Below are positions 14,557 to 23,374 of a DNA stretch of 32,792 nucleotides, in pieces. Source of the DNA: Terriglobia bacterium (GTDB taxonomy: Bacteria; Acidobacteriota; Terriglobia; UBA7540). The notes beneath the pieces are model-generated. The model was not told where the DNA came from and searched no databases. It worked only from the letters and a program-made list of their open reading frames with translations. The DNA lies in assembly GCA_030038235.1 (NCBI GenBank), contig JASHPE010000224.1:1-32792 (forward strand), written 5' to 3'. Positions within the stretch are counted from its first letter, which is position 1; every line of letters starts with the position of its first letter. The position numbers were made by a program, and so were the translations under genes.

Positions 14557-15329
14557 AGCCCCTCGTGGCACAGATCGCCCGGCGCGTGGCTGTCTACTGC
14601 GCACTGGGCATCGGGTTCGGGGCGTCAGTGACCAGTCGCGCCTGGGCCGGACCACCCGCAGACTTACCGGTCAGCTCCTTGCCCCTGTCCGGGCTCGGAG
14701 GAAACGGCCAGGTGACCTGGACGATTGTCGTCCTGCTCACCGTGCTGACGTTGATTCCGGCTCTGCTGGTGGCTATTACGCCGTTCTCCCGCATCCTGAT
14801 CGTATTCCATTTTCTGCGTCAGGCCCTGGGAACGCAGACTGTGCCCACCAACCAGACCCTGGTCGGCCTCGCGCTGTTTCTCACTTACTTCGTCATGCAA
14901 CCGGTGGGTACTCAGGTCTACGCCGACGCCATCGTTCCATTGCAGTCCGGCAGGATTACCGCGATCCAGGCCCTGGACGTCGGCTCAAAGCCCCTGCGGA
15001 CCTTCATGCTGCACTACACGCGTGAGCGCGACCTGGCCTTGTTTGTCGATCTGGCCAAGACCCCCCGACCCAGGAATTCCGATGATCTGCCGATGCGCGT
15101 CGTGATTCCGGCATACCTGATTTCAGAGCTGAAAACCGGCTTCCAAATCGGCATGGTCCTGTTTCTGCCATTTCTGGTCATTGATCTGGTCGTCGCCTCG
15201 ATCACGACCTCCGTGGGAATGATGCAACTGCCGCCGGTTGTGATCTCGACACCGCTCAAGATCATTCTCTTTGTGGCTGTCGATGGATGGAACCTGGTCG
15301 TAGGGTCGCTGCTGAAGAGCTTTTACTAG
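14553..15329 (+). CDS. fliP: Flagellar biosynthetic protein FliP
   Basis: FliP is the main subunit of the export gate pore in the MS ring. The 258-residue protein starts with a GTG overlapping the fliO stop. It has a cleavable signal peptide (likely after Ala32, RAWA), as is usual for FliP. Diagnostic segments are LLTVLTLIPALLVAITPFSR, ILIVFHFLRQALGTQTVPTN, PAYLISELKTGFQIGMVLFL, and a C-terminal SVGMMQLPPVVISTPLKI with KIILFVAVDGW. About four membrane segments are evident. Length and all motifs fit the family. fliQ starts 13 nt downstream. Confidence 0.98.
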   Translation: MKPLVAQIARRVAVYCALGIGFGASVTSRAWAGPPADLPVSSLPLSGLGGNGQVTWTIVVLLTVLTLIPALLVAITPFSRILIVFHFLRQALGTQTVPTNQTLVGLALFLTYFVMQPVGTQVYADAIVPLQSGRITAIQALDVGSKPLRTFMLHYTRERDLALFVDLAKTPRPRNSDDLPMRVVIPAYLISELKTGFQIGMVLFLPFLVIDLVVASITTSVGMMQLPPVVISTPLKIILFVAVDGWNLVVGSLLKSFY

Positions 15330-15342
15330 AAAGGTCCAATCA

Positions 15343-15612
15343 ATGCCTCCAGACCGATTTATCACGCTGGCCAGGTCGACGTTTGAGATCACCCTGTGGC
15401 TGAGTGGGCCTGTTCTGATCGTTACGGTCATTGTCGGTCTGACGGTCAGCATCATCCAGACACTGACATCCATTCAGGAGATGTCCATCAGCATCGTTGC
15501 CAGACTGGTATCGGCCGGGGCCGTAGCCTTTGTCCTGGCCCCGTGGTTTTTGAAAAAGCTCGAGTACTTTACCTTGCAGTTGCTCTCTGATTTTCACCCT
15601 TATGTGCACTAG
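15343..15612 (+). CDS. fliQ: Flagellar biosynthetic protein FliQ
   Basis: FliQ is a small export-gate subunit packed around FliP/FliR. The 89-residue protein has two hydrophobic helices, at about residues 15-38 and 50-70, around the conserved SIIQTLTSIQEMSISIVARL. That segment matches the FliQ signature of a Gln-Ile/Thr-rich loop with QE. The length is the family norm. AAGG lies upstream of the ATG. It sits between fliP and fliR as in most flagellated bacteria. Confidence 0.96.
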   Translation: MPPDRFITLARSTFEITLWLSGPVLIVTVIVGLTVSIIQTLTSIQEMSISIVARLVSAGAVAFVLAPWFLKKLEYFTLQLLSDFHPYVH

Positions 15613-15635
15613 TGTGAGTTTCCGGATCCCATAGC

Positions 15636-16421
15636 GTGGATGTTCAAACACAGATCGAAGCGTTTCTCTATCCGGCTGTGACGCGTTTCTTATTCGTCGG
15701 CATTCGCGTCAGCACCGTGATGGTCTTCTTGCCGCTGCTCGGCAGTGGAGCGGTGGCTGCGAGAATCAAGGCCGCTCTGGCGGTGGCGCTCTCGGCACTC
15801 ATGTGCGCCATTTACCGTCCGGCATCGGCCGATCTGCTCAAGGTCAACTGGGTGTCGGTTGCGCTGAGCGAAGCGATGATTGGTCTGGCGCTCGGCCTGA
15901 GTGTTCAATTCGTATTCGAGGCCGCCCAGGTGGCCGGCCAGCTCTGCGGACTTCAGATGGGGCATTCGCTCGAGAGCCTCATCGATCCCACAACTCAGGC
16001 CCAGAGCCCCGCAATCGGAATTTTCTATTACCTGATCGCGATCTCGATTTTCTTTCGTCTCGACGTTCACCATTGGTTGCTGCGCGCCCTGGCGGGAAGC
16101 TTCGACTATCTGCCACCCGGTACCCTGATGACCAACAAGGCGATCGTCGAAGAGATGCTAAAGGCGTCCGCCACGATGCTGAGTGTAGGTGTGCAAATTG
16201 CGGCGCCCCTGATGCTGGCGGCTTTGATGATCGACCTTACGCTCGGTTTCATTGGGCGCGCCAGTCCGCAATTACCCGTGATGTTGATTGGAATTTCCGT
16301 GAAGGACCTGCTCGGCGTAGCTATGGTTAGTGGGACCCTTGCTTTCTGGCCAAGTCTGTTCGAGGGACATTTCGAGCGGGCTATTCGCACCGGTGAGCAC
16401 ATGCTGCGACTTGCGCATTAG
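15636..16421 (+). CDS. fliR: Flagellar biosynthetic protein FliR
   Basis: FliR completes the FliPQR export gate. The 261-residue, strongly hydrophobic protein begins with a GTG at 15636. It shows family features such as FLFVGIRVSTVMVFLPLLGS, EAMIGLALGLSVQFVFEAAQ, and GQLCGLQMGHSLESLIDPTT, followed by a C-terminal ASPQLPVMLIGISVKDLLGV. Several membrane helices are evident. The 5' ribosome binding site is weak (GGA). flhB follows 12 nt later. Order fliP-fliQ-fliR-flhB-flhA is the classical export-gate block. Confidence 0.96.
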   Translation: MDVQTQIEAFLYPAVTRFLFVGIRVSTVMVFLPLLGSGAVAARIKAALAVALSALMCAIYRPASADLLKVNWVSVALSEAMIGLALGLSVQFVFEAAQVAGQLCGLQMGHSLESLIDPTTQAQSPAIGIFYYLIAISIFFRLDVHHWLLRALAGSFDYLPPGTLMTNKAIVEEMLKASATMLSVGVQIAAPLMLAALMIDLTLGFIGRASPQLPVMLIGISVKDLLGVAMVSGTLAFWPSLFEGHFERAIRTGEHMLRLAH

Positions 16422-16433
16422 GAACTTGAACCG

Positions 16434-17522
16434 ATGGCAGACAATCGGACTGAGAAAGCGACGCCACGCAGGCGCGACAAGGCAAGGAAGGAAGGCCAAG
16501 TCCTGCGCAGCCGGGAACTCTCGGCCTCCCTGGCGCTGTTGACTCTCGTCATGGTCCTCGCCTGGCAGCCTTTCCTGTTATGGAGGAATCAATGGCGGGC
16601 GTTGTGGTGCAATCTCCTGGCACTGGCCAATGCCGGTGATCTCCAGTCTCCGCTTCCCGCCTTGAGGCAGGTGGCGTTGACGGCGGCGCGGTGGTCGCTG
16701 CCGGCGGTCTGCGCAGCCACTGGAGTTTCGGCCCTGGCAAGCCTCGCGCAGGTCGGCATGAACTTCAGCACGAAAGCCCTGATGCCCAAGTTCAGCCGCC
16801 TGAACCCGGCAAGCACTCTGGGCCGCATGTTCTCAATGAGCGGGGTCAGCAACACACTGAAGACGCTGGTGCCGCTGTCGTTCATAACCTATCTCTGCTC
16901 CGGGATCATTGCGCGCGACTGGACGCAGATGACGCTCGCCGCCCACGCCGCGCCGGCCACTGCCGCTGCCTGGATTCTGGGCCGGCTCTTCGAGGTGAGT
17001 TGGAAGGCGTCGCTCATCTTCCTTGCCTGGTCCGGGCTCGACTACATGCTTCAGAAGTCCAACTACGAGCGCAGCCTACGCATGACCAAGGAGGAAATCC
17101 GGCAGGAAGGCAAGGACACCGAAGGCAATCCACAGAACAAGCGGAGGATCCGCAAGATGCAGTTCAAGCTACGGCGGCGATTCCGGATGGCCGACGTGGC
17201 TCGTGCGACGGTGCTGGTGACGAACCCGACCCATTATGCGGTCGCCCTGGAGTATCGCCCGGAATCCATGGCGGCGCCGGTTGTCATCGCCAAGGGCCGG
17301 AACCTTCTGGCGCAGCAGATCAAGCAGTATGCCTTATGGCATGACGTTCCCATTGTAGAGAACAAGCCTTTGGCGCAGGCGCTTTATAAGGCGGTCGAGG
17401 TTGGCGCGGCGATACCTGAGAAGCTCTATACAGCCGTGGCCGAAATCCTGGCGTTCCTGTTCCGCGCTCAGCGACGCCACCTGAACCAGCAATTGCTCAG
17501 TCGCGCGCGAGCCTACAGGTGA
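16434..17522 (+). CDS. flhB: Flagellar export switch protein FlhB
   Basis: FlhB switches export from hook to filament substrates after autocleavage. The 362-residue protein begins with the typical cytoplasmic tail (NRTEKATPRRRDKARKEGQV) and has four membrane helices. The cytoplasmic domain contains the linker MTKEEIRQEGKDTEGNPQNK and the autocleavage motif NPTH at residues 264-267, with cleavage expected between Asn264 and Pro265. Conserved HYAVALEY follows, then PIVENKPLAQALYKAVEVGA. All switch residues are intact, consistent with a functional partner for FliK. The flhA start lies 7 nt after the stop. Confidence 0.98.
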   Translation: MADNRTEKATPRRRDKARKEGQVLRSRELSASLALLTLVMVLAWQPFLLWRNQWRALWCNLLALANAGDLQSPLPALRQVALTAARWSLPAVCAATGVSALASLAQVGMNFSTKALMPKFSRLNPASTLGRMFSMSGVSNTLKTLVPLSFITYLCSGIIARDWTQMTLAAHAAPATAAAWILGRLFEVSWKASLIFLAWSGLDYMLQKSNYERSLRMTKEEIRQEGKDTEGNPQNKRRIRKMQFKLRRRFRMADVARATVLVTNPTHYAVALEYRPESMAAPVVIAKGRNLLAQQIKQYALWHDVPIVENKPLAQALYKAVEVGAAIPEKLYTAVAEILAFLFRAQRRHLNQQLLSRARAYR

Positions 17523-17529
17523 GGATTTG

Positions 17530-19602
17530 ATGGTGGTGAAGGCCAAAACAGCAACGAAGCCGAAGAGCACAGGAAATGACTGGGTGGTCCCCGTGCTCGG
17601 CGTGGCCACGGTCTTTGTGATGCTCGTTCCGGTCCCGGCCGTTTTCCTGGACCTGTTGCTGGCCACCAGTCTGACGGCGGGCGTGCTGGTCATGCTCACC
17701 TCCATGTACATCGAGCGGCCGGTACAGTTCTCAGCGTTTCCTTCACTGCTCCTTCTTCTGACCCTGTTCCGGTTGTCGCTGAACATCGCCAGCAGCCGAC
17801 GGATTTTGCTCCACGGGAACGAGGGAGCATCCGCGGCCGGACACGTTATTGAAGCCTTCGGCAAGTTCGTGGTAGGCGGCAACTACGTGGTGGGCTTCGT
17901 GCTCTTCATTGCGCTGATTGTGATTCAGTTCGTGGTGGTGAACCACGGTGCGGTCCGCATCGCTGAGGTCACCGCCCGCTTCACCTTGGACGCCCTGCCC
18001 GGCAAGCAGATGGCAATTGATGCCGACCTGGCCGCCGGCCTGATTGATGAACGACAGGCGCGCAGCCGGCGCGAGCAGATCGGGCGTGAGGCTGAGTTCT
18101 ACGGCGCCATGGATGGCGCGGCCCGCTTCAGCCAGCGGGACGCGGTGGCGACGATCCTGATCACGGCAATCAACATCATCGCTGGATTCTTGATCGGCGT
18201 CTTCTATCTGGGTATCGGCTTCCAGGACGCACTTCGCACTTATACGGTTCTGACTGTGGGCGACGGGCTGGTGACGATGATTCCATCGCTGCTGGTGTCC
18301 GTAGCGGGCGGTATGGTAGCCACCCGCGCCTCCGCGGACGGAAGCTTGAGCGCTGATCTGAGCAGCCAACTTCTGCCCCGCGCTCGCCCCCTATGGATCG
18401 CCTCCGGCGTTATGTTCACTTTGGCGCTGATTCCAGGGCTGCCGACGTTCGCATTCATGACTGTCGGCGGACTCACGGCGCTGCTCGCGTCCCGGGCCAA
18501 GGGGCTGGCTTCCAGCCAGCGAGCAGCGGCAGGCGCTCCAGCCGGCGAAAAAGCGACTTCTCCCGACGCTGCGCCAGTGCTGCCCAAACTGGATGACCTA
18601 GCCGTCGAGGTGGGCTATGGCCTTGTGCCTTTGGTCAACGAAGCCCAGGGCGGGCAACTGCTCCAGCGGGTCCGGGCGTTGCGCAAACACCTCGCCGCGC
18701 AACTCGGATTCGTCGTTCCCTCGGTGCACTTCACTGACGATCCTCAACTGAAGCCTCGCGAATACGTGGTCAAGCTTCGCGGCGCTGAGGTTGCTCGTTG
18801 GGAAATGTACCAGGACTGGTTGCTGGCGATCAGCTCGGAGATCGAAGGGCAACCCATCGAAGGAAAGGCGACGCGAGAGCCCGCCTTTGGCGTGGAGGCG
18901 AGATGGATCCAACCGGGCGGTCGCGAGCGGGCCTTAGCCGCCGGGTACGCGGTAGTCGACCAGACATCGGCCATGGCAACACATCTGGCGGAGGTCATCA
19001 AGCAGCACGCCCACGAGATCTTGACGCGCCAGGAAACGAAACGGCTCCTCGATTCGATCTCCGAGACCCAGCCCAAGCTGATCGAGGAACTGGTGCCCAA
19101 GCTGCTGACCCTGGGCGAAGTCCAGCGGGTGATGCAGCAATTGCTTCGCGAGCAGGTTTCTATCCGCGACCTCACTACTGTGCTCGAGACGCTGATTGAC
19201 ACGGCGGCAATCAACAAGAGTCCCGTGGTTCTCGTGGAGGCGATCCGCCAAGCGCTCGGTAGGACCCTGGTCCGCCCGCTCCTCGACGATCAGGGAAAAC
19301 TCACGGTGATTACGGTCGATCCCCAGCTCGAGGAACAGATAACGCACGTTTTCGAGCCGCCGGCCGCGGGCAATCATCCGGCGTTGTCTCCCGCATCGTT
19401 TCTCAAGAAGCTGACCGAAGGACTTCGCAGCCTGATGGGTGGCCAGACCGGATCGGTTGTACCGACCCTGCTCTGTGGTTCGCCTGCGCGATTTCACCTC
19501 CGGCGGTTGTTGGAGCCGCTGATGCCGAAGATTGTGGTGCTGTCTCCTGCTGAGGTCCCTGCCGTCGTGCAAATTCAATCGGCCGGGGTGCTGCGATCAT
19601 GA
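17530..19602 (+). CDS. flhA: Flagellar export gate protein FlhA
   Basis: FlhA forms the nonameric export ring that binds substrates and chaperones. The 690-residue protein has an N-terminal membrane half with about eight helices. It includes TLFRLSLNIASSRRILLHG, the FHIPEP-like region ARFTLDALPGKQMAIDADLA, and GAMDGAARFSQRDAVATILI. The large cytoplasmic domain follows from about residue 350 (DDLAVEVGYGLVPLVNEAQG onward). ATG 17530 follows GAGGA at 17521-17525; an adjacent TTG at 17527 is in frame but less likely. It precedes fliA rather than the flhF/flhG pair often found here. The length and motifs are normal. Confidence 0.98.
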   Translation: MVVKAKTATKPKSTGNDWVVPVLGVATVFVMLVPVPAVFLDLLLATSLTAGVLVMLTSMYIERPVQFSAFPSLLLLLTLFRLSLNIASSRRILLHGNEGASAAGHVIEAFGKFVVGGNYVVGFVLFIALIVIQFVVVNHGAVRIAEVTARFTLDALPGKQMAIDADLAAGLIDERQARSRREQIGREAEFYGAMDGAARFSQRDAVATILITAINIIAGFLIGVFYLGIGFQDALRTYTVLTVGDGLVTMIPSLLVSVAGGMVATRASADGSLSADLSSQLLPRARPLWIASGVMFTLALIPGLPTFAFMTVGGLTALLASRAKGLASSQRAAAGAPAGEKATSPDAAPVLPKLDDLAVEVGYGLVPLVNEAQGGQLLQRVRALRKHLAAQLGFVVPSVHFTDDPQLKPREYVVKLRGAEVARWEMYQDWLLAISSEIEGQPIEGKATREPAFGVEARWIQPGGRERALAAGYAVVDQTSAMATHLAEVIKQHAHEILTRQETKRLLDSISETQPKLIEELVPKLLTLGEVQRVMQQLLREQVSIRDLTTVLETLIDTAAINKSPVVLVEAIRQALGRTLVRPLLDDQGKLTVITVDPQLEEQITHVFEPPAAGNHPALSPASFLKKLTEGLRSLMGGQTGSVVPTLLCGSPARFHLRRLLEPLMPKIVVLSPAEVPAVVQIQSAGVLRS

Positions 19603-19623
19603 CTAACCGGGAGCTCTGGAGCT

Positions 19624-20445
19624 ATGGCAACGAGCGCTAAAGAGGCAAAGCGTAGCTACGCGGCGGTCGCGAGACTGAGTTCCGCAGAGCGCGAGGAACA
19701 GGTGATGGAAAACCTGCCCCAGGTGAAGTACATCGCGCGGCGGATTCACAACCGCCTGCCCGAGCATATACCCATCGAAGATCTGGTGAATGCGGGAATC
19801 GTCGGACTTCTGGAGGCGATCGACCGCTATGAGCCCGGTCGCGACGTCAAGCTCGCCACATACGCCAAACTGCGTATCGAGGGGGCGATGCTGGACAGCC
19901 TGCGGGAATCCGACTGGAGCCCCCGCGAGTTGCGCAAGCAGGCCCGGGCGGTCGAAAGCGCGCTGCAGAAGCTCAGTGGATCTCTGTCGCGGGCGCCGTC
20001 GGAAAACGAAATCGCGGAGGAGATGGGCATCGAGGTCACGGCTCTGCAGAAGCTGCTTACAGACCTTCGCGGGCTCGACCTGGGCAGCCTGGAGGCCATG
20101 GCTGGCCAGAGCGAGCGCGGGGACCAGCTCTGCAATTACATTCCGGCTTCGCGCGAGGAGGATCCGCTGTACATCTGTCTCCAATCGGAACTGCGGACCT
20201 ATCTGACTCAGGCCGTCAGCGAGCTCCCCGAGCGGGAGCGACAGATGCTGTCGCTCTACTACGTGGAAGAGCTGACGATGAAGGAGATCGGCGCGGTGCT
20301 GGGTGTCGGCGAGGGACGCATCTCGCAGCTTCACTCGGCCGCCTTGCTGCGGCTTCGCGCCAGGCTGCAGGACTTGATGTCTTCGGCTGGGCCCGGCTTT
20401 ATTCCTACCGTGTCTGAGGGAGCGAACTCATGGAAAGGGTTCTGA
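19624..20445 (+). CDS. fliA: Flagellar sigma factor FliA (sigma-28)
   Basis: FliA directs RNA polymerase to late flagellar promoters. The 273-residue protein has sigma region 2 (PIEDLVNAGIVGLLEAIDRY and KLATYAKLRIEGAMLDSLRE, matching the FliA/WhiG group). Region 3 follows (LSRAPSENEIAEEMGIEVTA), then region 4 with ELPERERQMLSLYYVEELTM and KEIGAVLGVGEGRISQLHS. The start ATG at 19624 is preceded by GGGAG at 19609-19613 and a closer GGAG. Its end overlaps fliM by 16 nt. It lies in an operon with a sigma-54-type promoter, and a sigma-28-type site occurs upstream of flgM, its presumed antagonist. Confidence 0.97.
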   Translation: MATSAKEAKRSYAAVARLSSAEREEQVMENLPQVKYIARRIHNRLPEHIPIEDLVNAGIVGLLEAIDRYEPGRDVKLATYAKLRIEGAMLDSLRESDWSPRELRKQARAVESALQKLSGSLSRAPSENEIAEEMGIEVTALQKLLTDLRGLDLGSLEAMAGQSERGDQLCNYIPASREEDPLYICLQSELRTYLTQAVSELPERERQMLSLYYVEELTMKEIGAVLGVGEGRISQLHSAALLRLRARLQDLMSSAGPGFIPTVSEGANSWKGF

Positions 20446-21425
20446 ATCAGGACGAAATTGACGCGCTTCTGCGGGACGCGAGGCGCTCGCCGGCGAATGC
20501 CCGAGAGAGCAATCACGCGCTGGTGGCCAATCCCGTTCCGTTCGTCTTTACCCGGGGCGCCGGGCTTACGCCACAGCAACTCGCTTCCATCAATCAATTG
20601 CACGAGACCTTCGCCCGACAGGTCACCCAACGGGTTTCAGCGTCGTTGAGAACGACGTTTGAAGTCGCCCTGGTCTCGGCGGAACAGCTTTCCTTCACCG
20701 AACTCCTGCAACAGATGCCGGAGCAGAGTTACCTGGCGTCGCTGCAAGTGCAGCCCATCGAAGCCACGGCGCTACTCGAGCTGGATCTTCCGGCTACCTG
20801 GCCGATCATCGATCTGTTAATGGGCGGCGACGGCAAGATCCAGCCTCCGTCTCGCGATCTCAGCGAAATTGAGGATCTCATCCTGCGAAATGTGATTCAG
20901 GTCATGATCCAGGAACTCGAAGGTGTTTGGAAGAACCTCCTGGAAGTCAAATTCGGATTCGTTGGCCGCCAGTCGCAGCAGGAAGTTGTGAGTATGCTAC
21001 CGCCCAGCGAAGACGTGCTGGCCATCAGCTTTGAGGTTCACATCCTGGAGAATCGCGGAACAATCATGTTCTGCTTCCCGGCATCGGTTTCGAACGCTTT
21101 GCTCCGCAAGCTTGCACATCAGCCTGTCAGCCGAAAGCGGCAGGTGCCGGCGGAAAGCCTGGCGGCGCGCCGCCGGCAGTTGGAAGGGTGCCGGTTCGGC
21201 GTCGAGATGAAGCTTCCCGAGATATCGTTGGGCGCGCAGGAACTGCTGGAACTGCGGCCCGGGCGAACCCTGGTACTTGCGCACCGCGTGGAGGATCCGG
21301 TCTTGATCACTGTCGCCGATCGCCAAATGTTTACCGCCTACCCGGTGCGCGTGGGCAGCATGCGCGCCGGAATAGTTGAAAACCGGCTGCCTTCAACAGT
21401 CGAATCCGCAAAGGAGATCCTATGA
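20430..21425 (+). CDS. fliM: Flagellar motor switch protein FliM
   Basis: FliM is the C-ring wall subunit that binds phospho-CheY and FliG. The 331-residue protein begins with VLNQDEIDALL at residues 4-14, the CheY-binding helix. The CheC-like middle domain contains PATWPIIDLLMGGDGK, the GGxG-type FliG-binding site here read as MGGDG, and SEIEDLILRNVIQVMIQELE. The C-terminal SpoA domain contains GCRFGVEMKLPEISLGAQEL and LELRPGRTLVLAHRVEDPVL. It starts within the fliA coding end and its stop overlaps the next start. All domains are present. Confidence 0.96.
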   Translation: MERVLNQDEIDALLRDARRSPANARESNHALVANPVPFVFTRGAGLTPQQLASINQLHETFARQVTQRVSASLRTTFEVALVSAEQLSFTELLQQMPEQSYLASLQVQPIEATALLELDLPATWPIIDLLMGGDGKIQPPSRDLSEIEDLILRNVIQVMIQELEGVWKNLLEVKFGFVGRQSQQEVVSMLPPSEDVLAISFEVHILENRGTIMFCFPASVSNALLRKLAHQPVSRKRQVPAESLAARRRQLEGCRFGVEMKLPEISLGAQELLELRPGRTLVLAHRVEDPVLITVADRQMFTAYPVRVGSMRAGIVENRLPSTVESAKEIL

Positions 21426-22258
21426 GCACCGCCGACGGCTGCCAGATTGCTCTGGCGATCGAGGACTATCCGAAACTCTGGGTGGACAGCGTTTGCGAGG
21501 TTCTCAGCAAGATTGCGAACACCCGGTTCCAAGCTAAGGCCGCAGAAGCCCCCGATGCGGAAGCGTCTGACTCTCCATTGTGCTGTGCTCTCTTCACGCT
21601 CGGACCGCCCGTCAGCGGAGAACAGGCGGTCTGCTTCTCAGAGAAGGACGGTCTGAAGCTCTCCCAGCTCTTTGGAGGGGAGCCCCTGGCAGAAGGCGCG
21701 GCGTTCGACGCTGAACGGCGTGAGGCCGTGGCTGAGTTGTTTCGGCAGGTCGGCGGTACCGCGGCCCTCGCGCTCTCGGAGGGCCTGAAGACAAAGGTCG
21801 AGGCAAACCTGACGCGCATGGAGCTTCCCGCCTGGCTGCAACCGCCACGGCTGGGCAAGCCTTTCCACATCTGGAGCGCGACAGACCCAACTCCCCTGCT
21901 GCTCAGCATCCATCTGAGTCCTGAGTTGGACGAAGCTCTGCGCTCGACCGAAGGAGACTCCGCGACGGTGTCGTCGAGTGTGGTTACGCCGGCAAAACCG
22001 CAGAATCTCGAGTTTCTACGGCAGGTGGAACTCCCCGTGACTTTGCGTTTTGGAAGACGGGAAATGCTTCTCCGGGAAATCCTGGAACTGACGCCCGGCA
22101 CCGTTCTGGAGCTGGAAGCGCGCATCGAGGAACCCGTGGAGCTTCTGGTGGGACAACGGTTGATTGCTCGAGGGGAGGTAGTTGTGGTCGAAGGCTGTTA
22201 CGGCTTGAGGGTGACGGAAGTAATCGGCACGGCGGAGCGATTGAATTGTCTTCGGTAA
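21422..22258 (+). CDS. fliN: Long FliN/FliY-like motor switch protein
   Basis: The 278-residue protein ends in a SpoA domain at about residues 196-270 (LEFLRQVELPVTLRFGRREM, EILELTPGTVLELEARIEEP, VVVVEGCYGLRVTEVIG), the C-ring fold of FliN. Before it lie about 190 residues that resemble a CheC/FliY- or FliM-middle-type domain: LSQLFGGEPLAEG, then EAVAELFRQVGGTAALALSE. In CheC-family phosphatases the helix carries ExxN; here Glu105 is followed by Arg108, so phosphatase activity is doubtful (inference). The start ATG overlaps the fliM stop by four bases. A separate short FliN-like protein is encoded at 13955. The name fliN is used for position and the SpoA domain; fliY would be an alternative. 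Confidence 0.85.
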   Translation: MSTADGCQIALAIEDYPKLWVDSVCEVLSKIANTRFQAKAAEAPDAEASDSPLCCALFTLGPPVSGEQAVCFSEKDGLKLSQLFGGEPLAEGAAFDAERREAVAELFRQVGGTAALALSEGLKTKVEANLTRMELPAWLQPPRLGKPFHIWSATDPTPLLLSIHLSPELDEALRSTEGDSATVSSSVVTPAKPQNLEFLRQVELPVTLRFGRREMLLREILELTPGTVLELEARIEEPVELLVGQRLIARGEVVVVEGCYGLRVTEVIGTAERLNCLR

Positions 22259-22260
22259 AG

Positions 22261-23166
22261 ATGCAGTCGCGGCCGATGTCCCCAGCCTTGATGGCAGCCC
22301 TGGACGCAATGGACCGGCCGCCTGAGGCCGTATGGGCACTAAACAGAATCCTGGAGACAACCCCGGTCAACCTTAGAGAATTGGGATGCGTGGCGCGTTC
22401 CTTTGCAATGCCGTTTTGGCAGCTTCTCAGGCTGTGCAATTCGTCGATCTTCTCCCTGGATCATCCGGTTCATACCCTGGAACAAGCCGCGATCTCGCTG
22501 GGCGCTGATACATTGCGGAACCTCAGCCTCGCTTGGGGCGTTGTGCACCGCGTTGGGAAGCTCTTGGCGCCCTCGCAAGCCCGGGAATTCTGGCAGCACA
22601 ACCTCGCGGTTGCTTTAATAAGCGAGCGGATCGCCGCCTGGCGATGCTACTGCGCTCCTGACGCCTACCTGGCAGGCCTTTTGCATGATATCGGCCGAGT
22701 GCCGCTCATAATCGCCAGTGAAGAGCGGCAAGCGTCGTTGAAGAATCACACATGGCGGGACGAATCCATCCAGGCCGAAACGCTCACATTCGGCGTCGAC
22801 CATTGTGAGCTTGGTGTTCAGATCGCAGCCAGGTGGCAGTTTCCCGAGTCTTTCCTCCAGGTCATTGGCCATCACCATCGATTGGAGGTTGAAGGCGACG
22901 AATCGGAGTTACTCCGCATTGTGAGCGCGGCCGAGGCTTTGGGTTCGCAGCCGCACTTCGCCGCCGGGGAAGGCTCAGTTTGCACGCGCTTTGACGAGTA
23001 CCAAGTGATCTTGAGCAGGCGCTTGCCGGACCTTGATCCGCAGGAAATCAGCACGCTCGCCGAGGCTTTGAGGATGGAATTGCTCTTCGCCCCACACGGC
23101 GAGCGGCGAGGCCTGATGAGCTTCGCTTCGTCAACGGCGCCAACCAGGTTGAAGAGGAGTTTCTGA
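22261..23166 (+). CDS. HDOD domain protein ending the switch operon
   Basis: The 301-residue protein has an HDOD domain over most of its length: LRLCNSSIFSLDHPVHTLEQ, AISLGADTLRNLSLAWGVVH, AGLLHDIGRVPL with His142-Asp143, HCELGVQIAARWQFPESFLQ and VIGHHHRL. HDOD proteins are regulatory relatives of HD hydrolases, often tied to signalling and motility, but their biochemistry is mostly unknown. ATG 22261 lies two bases after the fliN stop; a TTG at 22246 overlapping fliN is an alternative, and neither has a strong ribosome binding site. No partner domain (EAL, GGDEF, receiver) is fused. Placement after fliM-fliN suggests a role in flagellar control, which is inference. Confidence 0.85.
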   Translation: MQSRPMSPALMAALDAMDRPPEAVWALNRILETTPVNLRELGCVARSFAMPFWQLLRLCNSSIFSLDHPVHTLEQAAISLGADTLRNLSLAWGVVHRVGKLLAPSQAREFWQHNLAVALISERIAAWRCYCAPDAYLAGLLHDIGRVPLIIASEERQASLKNHTWRDESIQAETLTFGVDHCELGVQIAARWQFPESFLQVIGHHHRLEVEGDESELLRIVSAAEALGSQPHFAAGEGSVCTRFDEYQVILSRRLPDLDPQEISTLAEALRMELLFAPHGERRGLMSFASSTAPTRLKRSF

Positions 23167-23332
23167 ATGGTTAGAGTTTCTAAAGAAATGGACGGTCACG
23201 CGGCAACACTTGCCCAGTGCCGATGTTCGCACAGCAACATTTTGCCCCGCAGTTTGACATTTTCCGAGTCCGGCGGCCAGTTCGGCCACCGAAAATCAAT
23301 GGGTTGTGTTTTGTTTTCCGATCTCGGACCTT

Positions 23333-23348
23333 TGGCCCCGGACCTGCA
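23333..23348 (+). promoter_or_regulatory. Sigma-54 promoter candidate of flgF-G-A-H-I-J
   Basis: TGGCCCCGGACCTGCA has GG (23334-23335) and GC (23346-23347) exactly ten bases apart, with TGGC and TGCA halves intact. It lies in the 208-nt gap between the HDOD gene and flgF. The predicted transcript start, near 23359, is followed by GGAGG at 23360-23364 and ATG 23375. The rest of the gap shows no other assignable element. Confidence 0.7.
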
Positions 23349-23374
23349 CGCGGAACGACGGAGGCTTGTGAGTA

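Noticed and set aside
23167-23332. A search of the HDOD-flgF gap for small genes or terminators.
   Set aside because: Only short GGCC inverted repeats and no coding frame of note; nothing supportable beyond the sigma-54 site.
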